64,000 nt of DNA, taken from assembly GCF_900113965.1 (NCBI RefSeq), contig NZ_FORI01000009.1, positions 1 to 64,000 on the forward strand, given 5' to 3'. How positions within the stretch are numbered: position 1 is the stretch's first letter; the number at the start of each line of letters is the position of its first letter. The notes beneath the pieces were generated by a model, which did no database searches, was not told where the DNA came from, and saw only the letters and a program-made list of their open reading frames with translations. The DNA comes from Treponema bryantii (GTDB taxonomy: Bacteria; Spirochaetota; Spirochaetia; Treponematales; Treponemataceae). The translations under genes were made by a program, and so were the position numbers. Shown here piece after piece: positions 59,104 through 64,000 of this stretch.

Positions 59104-60810
59104 ATGATATATCTGAAAGTTTATTATATCTCAATTTTTGTATTTACCTTACTGTTGTCTGTTTTATACACAGTAATTTACAGAAAGAGATTTAATCCTT
59201 ACATTACACTGATTTTTTTTCTGATTCCTCTTTCCACTCTCGGTTATACGTTTCAGTACCTTGCAACTGAAACTCGGGAAGCAATTGTTGGCATTAAAAT
59301 CACTTACGTGGGCGGGTGCTTCTTAAGCCTTTTTATGGTTTATACAATCTTTGAACTTTCAGATATTAATCTTAAAAAGCTTTACCGAAATCTCCTGTTC
59401 TTCTTTACCCTCGCATCTTTTCTGTCATCTCTAACAATCGGGTACTCGCCGGTTTTCTACAAAAGTATTACAGGAGAGATTTCACACGGTATTTTTACTC
59501 TCGTAAAAACTTATGGACCTCTTCACACTGTTTATTACGTTCAGATTATTTCTTACCTGATTATTTCGCTCTCGGTAATTTTTTACAGTGTACGTAAAAG
59601 GCCAGGTGTTTCTTATAAGGTTTTGCGACTTCTCTTTCTCTGCGAGTTTTTGTCTATCGCAACCTTCTTTTTAAACAGACTGATTCCAACTGAAATTAAT
59701 CTTATGCCTTTAAGTTACGCACTTAACGGCATAACTATTCTTATGGTTGTGCGCCGCATTGCCTTAAGTGATGTTACAGGAACTGTTATTGAGTCTTATG
59801 CCTTGAACGGTGAGACAGGCTTTGTTTCTTTTGATGACAGCTTTAACTACCTTGGCAGCAATTCTATGGCAAGAAAAATTATGCCGGAACTGAATGACCT
59901 TAAGGTTGATAAATCTGCTTCCTCTAACCCGGAAGTTCGGGACGGTATTCTTAAGCACATTAAAGAATACATTATCAACGAGCAGAAGAATATTTACTTT
60001 AAGCCTTTCGAAGATAAAATTTATCAGATTGAAATTAACAGAATGTACGACGGCCATCACCGTACGGGCTATATTCTTTACATTTCTGATGACACAAAGG
60101 ATCAGAAATATATTTCGCTCTTAAACGGCTTCAACGACAAGCTTCGTGATGAGGTTACCCAGAAAACTCAGAACCTTATTAACATGCATAACAATCTGAT
60201 TCTTGGTATGGCAACCATGGTAGAAAGCCGTGACAATTCTACGGGCGGCCACATTAAAAGAACAAGCGAAGTTGTAAGTATTCTGATTAATGAGATTTTA
60301 AAGGACAAGGCTCCTGATGCACTCAAGCTGGAAGCAGATTTTTGTTACAATATTATTAAGGCTGCTCCTATGCATGACCTTGGAAAAATTGCGGTTGATG
60401 ATGCTGTTTTAAGAAAACCTGGCCGTTTTACAGATGAAGAGTTTGAAATTATGAAAACTCATGCAGCTGAGGGTGCTCGTATTGTTCATGAGATACTTAA
60501 GGGAACTGATGATATAACATTCCATCTGCTGGCAGAAAATGTTGCTCATTATCACCATGAAAGATGGGATGGCTCCGGCTACCCTGAAGGCTTGAAGGGA
60601 GAAGAGATTCCTCTTGAAGCCCGCATTATGGCTATTGCTGATGTTTATGATGCGCTTGTAAGTAAGCGTGTTTACAAAGAAGCAATGAGTTTTGAAAAGG
60701 CTGATTCAATTATGATGGAAAGCTTTGGAAAGCATTTTGATAAGAAGCTGGAAAAATACTACGTGGCTGCGCGCCCTCAGCTGGAAGCTTACTACTCTTC
60801 TGAAGAATAA
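59104..60810 (+). CDS. HD-GYP domain cyclic-di-GMP phosphodiesterase with 7TM N-terminus
   Basis: 568 residues. The N-terminal 220 residues have about seven membrane helices like the 7TM sensor of some histidine kinases. A PAS-like region (about 235-345) leads to the HD-GYP domain from 360: metal ligands in GGHIKRTSE, MHDLGKIAVDD, HHERWDGSGYPEGLKGEEI and IADVYDAL. HD-GYP proteins cleave c-di-GMP, so it likely lowers c-di-GMP on sensing a membrane cue. The last 19 bases overlap the end of the GntR gene on the other strand. Confidence 0.94.
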   Translation: MIYLKVYYISIFVFTLLLSVLYTVIYRKRFNPYITLIFFLIPLSTLGYTFQYLATETREAIVGIKITYVGGCFLSLFMVYTIFELSDINLKKLYRNLLFFFTLASFLSSLTIGYSPVFYKSITGEISHGIFTLVKTYGPLHTVYYVQIISYLIISLSVIFYSVRKRPGVSYKVLRLLFLCEFLSIATFFLNRLIPTEINLMPLSYALNGITILMVVRRIALSDVTGTVIESYALNGETGFVSFDDSFNYLGSNSMARKIMPELNDLKVDKSASSNPEVRDGILKHIKEYIINEQKNIYFKPFEDKIYQIEINRMYDGHHRTGYILYISDDTKDQKYISLLNGFNDKLRDEVTQKTQNLINMHNNLILGMATMVESRDNSTGGHIKRTSEVVSILINEILKDKAPDALKLEADFCYNIIKAAPMHDLGKIAVDDAVLRKPGRFTDEEFEIMKTHAAEGARIVHEILKGTDDITFHLLAENVAHYHHERWDGSGYPEGLKGEEIPLEARIMAIADVYDALVSKRVYKEAMSFEKADSIMMESFGKHFDKKLEKYYVAARPQLEAYYSSEE

Positions 60811-61169
60811 CTTTTCTTTACTATCGCTAAAATCTCATCGAGGGAAAGGCCCATTTCGCGGCAGGCTTTTACGTCGCGGCCAATAAGGTCTTCGGCGGCA
60901 GAGTTACGTTTATCTGATATTTCGTGATGGGCAAGCTCGCAGACAAAAGAGCCGCGGCCAACTGCAGTGGAAATAAATCCTTCACGCTCCAGCTGCTCCC
61001 AGGCCTGCTTTACGGGAATTACACTTACACGCAGATTTACGGCAACAGTGCGGATTGGTGGAAGTTTTTCGCCGGCAGCAAGCTCGCCGCTCATTATCTG
61101 AGCGGCGAGCTGCTCGTAAATTTGAGTATAAATTGGTTTGTCACTTTTTTGCGATAACACTATATCCAT
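60792..61169 (-). CDS. GntR-family (YtrA-type) transcriptional regulator
   Basis: 125 residues: a winged HTH of GntR type (KPIYTQIYEQLAAQIMSGEL, LPPIRTVAVNLRVSV) and a short C-terminal helical tail, which places it in the YtrA subfamily controlling ABC transporters. ATG 61169 begins one base after the permease stop; the longer start inside the permease is rejected. It is the last gene of a three-gene operon whose promoter carries a near-perfect dyad over the -10 region, so it probably represses its own operon. It ends SSEE, as does the HD-GYP protein: the two frames share a palindromic overlap. Confidence 0.92.
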   Translation of the reverse strand: MDIVLSQKSDKPIYTQIYEQLAAQIMSGELAAGEKLPPIRTVAVNLRVSVIPVKQAWEQLEREGFISTAVGRGSFVCELAHHEISDKRNSAAEDLIGRDVKACREMGLSLDEILAIVKKSYSSEE

Positions 61170-61170
61170 C

Positions 61171-61857
61171 TTATAAATCGTACTTTTCAAACTGGCGGGC
61201 TGCACGGCGGAAAGTAAGACACCAGCTTACCGCATAAATTACAATGCCTGCTGCCAGAATAATCAGTTGTGGAATAATAAACTGTGTATCGCGGCTTGTA
61301 AAGAGCTCTCCAACTTTTGCAAGAGAATTTTCTGCATTTGCATAATATGCCCATACCGGAAGCTCACAGGCTGCGTAACAGATAAAATATGCAACAGCTG
61401 CTGCAATATAGCGAAGTCCTGGCTTAAGCGGATCCTTATAAACATTACCAAGAAAAATCAGATTGAAAATTGCAAATATAATCATCTGAAATCCAAAATA
61501 AGCAAGGGTCAATTCAATGCCGGCAGTGTTTGCAGGAAAGCCTGCTGCAGTGCGAATACACCATCCAAGCAGGGCACTGATAAAGGCAAATACTTCCATC
61601 ATTCCGCAGTACATAAAGCGTGCCTTTACCACATCAATCTTCTTTACCGGAAGCAGCACTGTATACAGAATATCATGTGATGACTGATTTAAGGCAAAGG
61701 TCATCATGATGCACAGTGTCATATAAAAAGGTCCAACGTACATCGGGTAGCTTGGAATAAAATACATTCCAAAACAGCAGATTGTCCAGATTACAGTCTG
61801 CGATGCGTTACCAAGGCAAAGCTCTTTCTTCAAAAGTTTTAATGTATTTGATTTCAT
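61171..61857 (-). CDS. ABC-2 type transporter permease
   Basis: 228 residues with about six membrane helices (for example AVIWTICCFGMYFIPSYPMY, LIILAAGIVIYAVSWCL). The start LKLLKKELCLGNASQ is typical of small ABC-2 permeases whose operons are ruled by YtrA-type regulators; CcmB or lantibiotic-immunity exporters are similar. The cargo is unknown. ATPase gene upstream, regulator gene downstream with one base between. Confidence 0.85.
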   Translation of the reverse strand: MKSNTLKLLKKELCLGNASQTVIWTICCFGMYFIPSYPMYVGPFYMTLCIMMTFALNQSSHDILYTVLLPVKKIDVVKARFMYCGMMEVFAFISALLGWCIRTAAGFPANTAGIELTLAYFGFQMIIFAIFNLIFLGNVYKDPLKPGLRYIAAAVAYFICYAACELPVWAYYANAENSLAKVGELFTSRDTQFIIPQLIILAAGIVIYAVSWCLTFRRAARQFEKYDL

Positions 61858-61866
61858 GTTTCTCTC

Positions 61867-62715
61867 CTATCTGCGCTCAATGTGAATCATAATGTCTTCC
61901 AGAGTTGGCGATGCCATTTCAAAACCGCCCTTCTCTGCCAGCGCCTTATCTTCAGTTTTCATAAGGCCTTCGAAACCAAGCTGATGTGTATGAAGTCCGA
62001 TAATCTTAGGCTCAACATCCGGTGTGAGCTGATCTTTCTTTCCTGCTACACTGATATAACTTTCGCGGAATGAGTCGCGGTCTGTGCTTGCAAGAATCTG
62101 GCCCTGTTTGATATAGGTGATATAGTCGGCACATTTTTCAAGGTCGCTTGTAATATGAGTTGAAAAAAGAATTGAGTGTGCACCGTCTTCAACAAATTCC
62201 TGAAAAAGAAGTACAAGGTCATCACGGGCTGCAGGATCAAGACCGCTGGTTGGCTCATCAAGAATTAAAAGTTTTGGATTATGACTCATTGCAACTGCAA
62301 CAGAATACTTTACCTTCATTCCGGCAGAAAGCTGTTTGAACTTTTTATTCTGATCAATTTCAAAACGTTCGCAAAGTTCTTTGTAACGGACATCATCCCA
62401 TTCATGATAAAAAGATTTTGTTACATTTGTGATACGTGAGATTTTTGCTTCAGGATAAAAATCAACTCCGCCAAAAACATAGCCTACCTGATTTTTAATT
62501 TCCAGTTCATCCTTTGGAATTGAAAGGCCGCAGAGTTTTACTTCACCACCGTCATTTTTCATCAAATTGAGCATGGTCTTGAGTGTGGTAGATTTACCAG
62601 CGCCGTTACGGCCAATAAAGCCCATGATATAACCTTCTTCCAGAGAAAAGCTTACATTCTTAAGCTGGAAGGATTCAAAGTTCTTACACAGTCCATTGAT
62701 TTCAATAAGATTCAT
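61867..62715 (-). CDS. ABC transporter ATP-binding protein
   Basis: 282 residues. Walker A GRNGAGKST, signature region KQLSAGMKVKYSVAVAM (Q replaced by M, as in many ABC-2 systems), Walker B LLILDEPTSGLD, switch His in FSTHI. ATG 62715 is chosen: GGGAG is nine bases upstream, whereas ATG 62724 touches it. It drives the permease that follows. The C-terminal 70 residues are the regulatory extension common to the drug-exporter-like class. Confidence 0.92.
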   Translation of the reverse strand: MNLIEINGLCKNFESFQLKNVSFSLEEGYIMGFIGRNGAGKSTTLKTMLNLMKNDGGEVKLCGLSIPKDELEIKNQVGYVFGGVDFYPEAKISRITNVTKSFYHEWDDVRYKELCERFEIDQNKKFKQLSAGMKVKYSVAVAMSHNPKLLILDEPTSGLDPAARDDLVLLFQEFVEDGAHSILFSTHITSDLEKCADYITYIKQGQILASTDRDSFRESYISVAGKKDQLTPDVEPKIIGLHTHQLGFEGLMKTEDKALAEKGGFEMASPTLEDIMIHIERR

Positions 62716-62746
62716 TTGATACATCTCCCGTTTATAACACAACGTT

Positions 62747-62796
62747 TATTGTGTATATTGTATATACACAATATAACACTTACAGGAGACTGTCAA
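62747..62796 (-). promoter_or_regulatory. Promoter and GntR operator of the ABC operon
   Basis: Minus strand: TTGACA (62796-62791), 17-bp spacer, TATTGT (62773-62768). A perfect 11-bp dyad TATTGTGTATA / TATACACAATA with a 5-bp centre covers 62747-62773, from the -10 box downstream, where a bound repressor would block the polymerase. This is the likely site of the operon's own GntR protein. Confidence 0.8.
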
Positions 62797-62822
62797 GTTT
62801 TTTTTTTATCTGAAAAAAAGGT

Positions 62823-63752
62823 CTATTTTTTCTCGCTGATGAAAAGTCCGGTAATTGTAACCAGTGCTCCTATTCCACCAAGCAATGTGATTTTTTCACC
62901 CAGCACAAAGAAGGCAAAAATAATTGTTACTACAGGAATAAGATAAATCGCACAGTTTACTTTAACAGTGCCAAGAATCTGGCAGGATTTATTCCAGATT
63001 GTAAAGCAGATGCCGTTAGCAACTACACCCAGGAACAAAAGATTTATCCAGTTCAAAGGATTTGAAAAACGAGCAGCGTTCAAAGCTTTATTAAAAGAGA
63101 AAAAGAAGGAAGTAGTTCCTGGATGCGAATTTGTATAGCCCCAGCTTCCAAGCGAAAGCGGAATCATAATCAAAACAGAGAAAAAGAAAATTCGGCGGGA
63201 AACACCAACTGCTGAATAATTTCTTTTATTCAAAATTGAAACTATCATTGAATAAAAGCCCCAGCAGATTCCAGACATCAGCGCAAGAACATCTCCCTTA
63301 GGATTAAACTCAAGTGCTGTATTTCCATTAAAGCAGACAAGAGCAACTCCGCTAATGGAAATCACAAAACCAATAATGAACCAGAATGAAAGATGTTTTT
63401 CCTTCAGAAAAATCTGACTGATGATTGCGGTAAAAAGCGGACAGATGCTTACGATGACACTTACGTTAGATGCGTTTGTATAATTGATTGCGATGTTTTC
63501 TGTAAGCTGATAAAGCACAACTCCGGTCAGAGCTGCGAGGGCAAACAGAATATTATCGCGCATTTCAATTTTCTCGAACTTTGGATGAATCACCCAGAGT
63601 CCGAGATAAGCAAAAATAAATCTATAAAAAAGAATTTCAAGTGAAGAAAAATCTCTGAGGAGATACTTTGTACAGACAAAAGTAATTCCCCAGAAAAAGA
63701 TAGATACGGCGGCGAGGATAATTCCCCACGCCTTCTGACTGTTTTTATTCAT
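62823..63752 (-). CDS. EamA-family (DMT) transporter
   Basis: 309 residues with ten membrane helices in two five-helix repeats (WGIILAAVSIFFWGITF and GDVLALMSGICWGFYSMIV begin the halves), the layout of drug/metabolite transporters such as amino-acid exporters. The C-terminus ends ITGLFISEKK. ATG 63752 is used; a longer start adds a basic sequence without hydrophobic segments. No ribosome site is obvious. The cargo is unknown. Confidence 0.9.
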   Translation of the reverse strand: MNKNSQKAWGIILAAVSIFFWGITFVCTKYLLRDFSSLEILFYRFIFAYLGLWVIHPKFEKIEMRDNILFALAALTGVVLYQLTENIAINYTNASNVSVIVSICPLFTAIISQIFLKEKHLSFWFIIGFVISISGVALVCFNGNTALEFNPKGDVLALMSGICWGFYSMIVSILNKRNYSAVGVSRRIFFFSVLIMIPLSLGSWGYTNSHPGTTSFFFSFNKALNAARFSNPLNWINLLFLGVVANGICFTIWNKSCQILGTVKVNCAIYLIPVVTIIFAFFVLGEKITLLGGIGALVTITGLFISEKK

Positions 63753-63763
63753 AATGAAAGACT

Positions 63764-64000
63764 TTAATCTTTTCTGCTCATTTTGTAAATTGCCAGCATA
63801 TCTTCTTCGTGTAAAAGTTTTGCTGAACCTTTTGCTCCGTTTACACCGACAGCACATTTATGAGCCATAAGAGCAAGGTCTTCATCAGTTGCATTTACAC
63901 CAAGTTCCTTAAGGTTTGTCGGCATGTTGATTTCGCGATAGAAATCTTCCATTGCTTCAATTCCCTTAAGAGCAATTTCTTCATCTGTACCGGCGTTGGC
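63764..64000 (-). CDS. Iron-containing alcohol dehydrogenase, C-terminal part (cut by window edge)
   Basis: The last 78 codons of a gene that enters from the right edge: IEAMEDFYREINMPTNLKEL and TDEDLALMAHKCAVG are typical of the C-terminal helical domain of NAD(P)-dependent Fe-alcohol dehydrogenases (butanol dehydrogenase type). The catalytic and metal-binding part lies outside. The stop is 11 bases before the EamA start, so the two may be one operon. Confidence 0.8.
   Translation of the reverse strand, partial: ANAGTDEEIALKGIEAMEDFYREINMPTNLKELGVNATDEDLALMAHKCAVGVNGAKGSAKLLHEEDMLAIYKMSRKD

Overview
The window reads as a chromosomal segment of a host-associated Treponema (Spirochaetota). 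The case rests on gene content and style, not on a database match. It carries a 1,581-residue membrane-anchored coiled-coil protein, many lipoproteins with relaxed lipoboxes, a 7TMR-DISM/SpoIIE phosphatase, an HD-GYP protein, a class III cyclase, a Cache chemoreceptor, CarD, and AT-leaning codon use (about 40% GC by eye). Most genes are housekeeping or signalling; there is no prophage, CRISPR array or large island.

Layout. 1-331: end of an IS3/IS150-type element abutting mnmG. 332-5406: mnmG, a glycosyltransferase, a lipoprotein behind a promoter with a nine-G spacer tract, a structured intergenic element and a HAD phosphatase. 5434-10179: the giant coiled-coil gene. 10266-12112: carD-ispD-ispF (MEP isoprenoid pathway). 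12425-16637: DEAD-box helicase and SpoIIE phosphatase. 16692-21209: a membrane-anchored protein, a TPR lipoprotein and a coupled TraB-family protein. 21318-25778: a TolC-HlyD-MacB-type export operon. 25780-29275: an unknown protein, tRNA-Ala(UGC), and an XRE repressor divergent from two paralogous lipoproteins. 29568-41702: gpmI, purB, GNAT, LysM/M23 peptidase, rlmE, a metallo-hydrolase, an S1 protein, a cyclase, gatA and gatC. 41760-49050: YgjV-like/GNAT-like fusion, chemoreceptor, sialate esterase with a secreted partner, an apparent dapB insertion with gene remnants, and a two-repeat exported protein. 49114-55999: aldo/keto reductase, a heterodimeric ABC exporter, an exported DUF4424-like protein and a small unknown. 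56071-64000: cdd, SPFH protein, NUDIX, esterase, HD-GYP, a GntR-controlled ABC operon, an EamA transporter and the C-terminus of an iron-type alcohol dehydrogenase.

Three themes go beyond gene content. First, a roughly 150-bp element occurs twice, each time upstream of and in the same orientation as a gene (HAD, carD). The copies differ by compensatory changes in a hairpin with a GNRA loop, so it looks like an undescribed structured RNA or a structured mobile element. Second, at least four families of short palindromic repeats are scattered between and inside genes. Several are translated in frame (helicase, ABC exporter, NUDIX protein, a signal peptide, IspD), several make or abut stop codons, and one seems to have been the target of the IS. 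Third, ten or so genes have a TATAAT-like box ending only 4-8 nt before the start codon and no ribosome-binding site, which suggests many leaderless transcripts beside ordinary AGGAG-led ones.

All functional calls come from motifs read in the sequence; start codons were re-chosen where the ribosome site, promoter position or family N-terminus favoured a different start from the longest frame.
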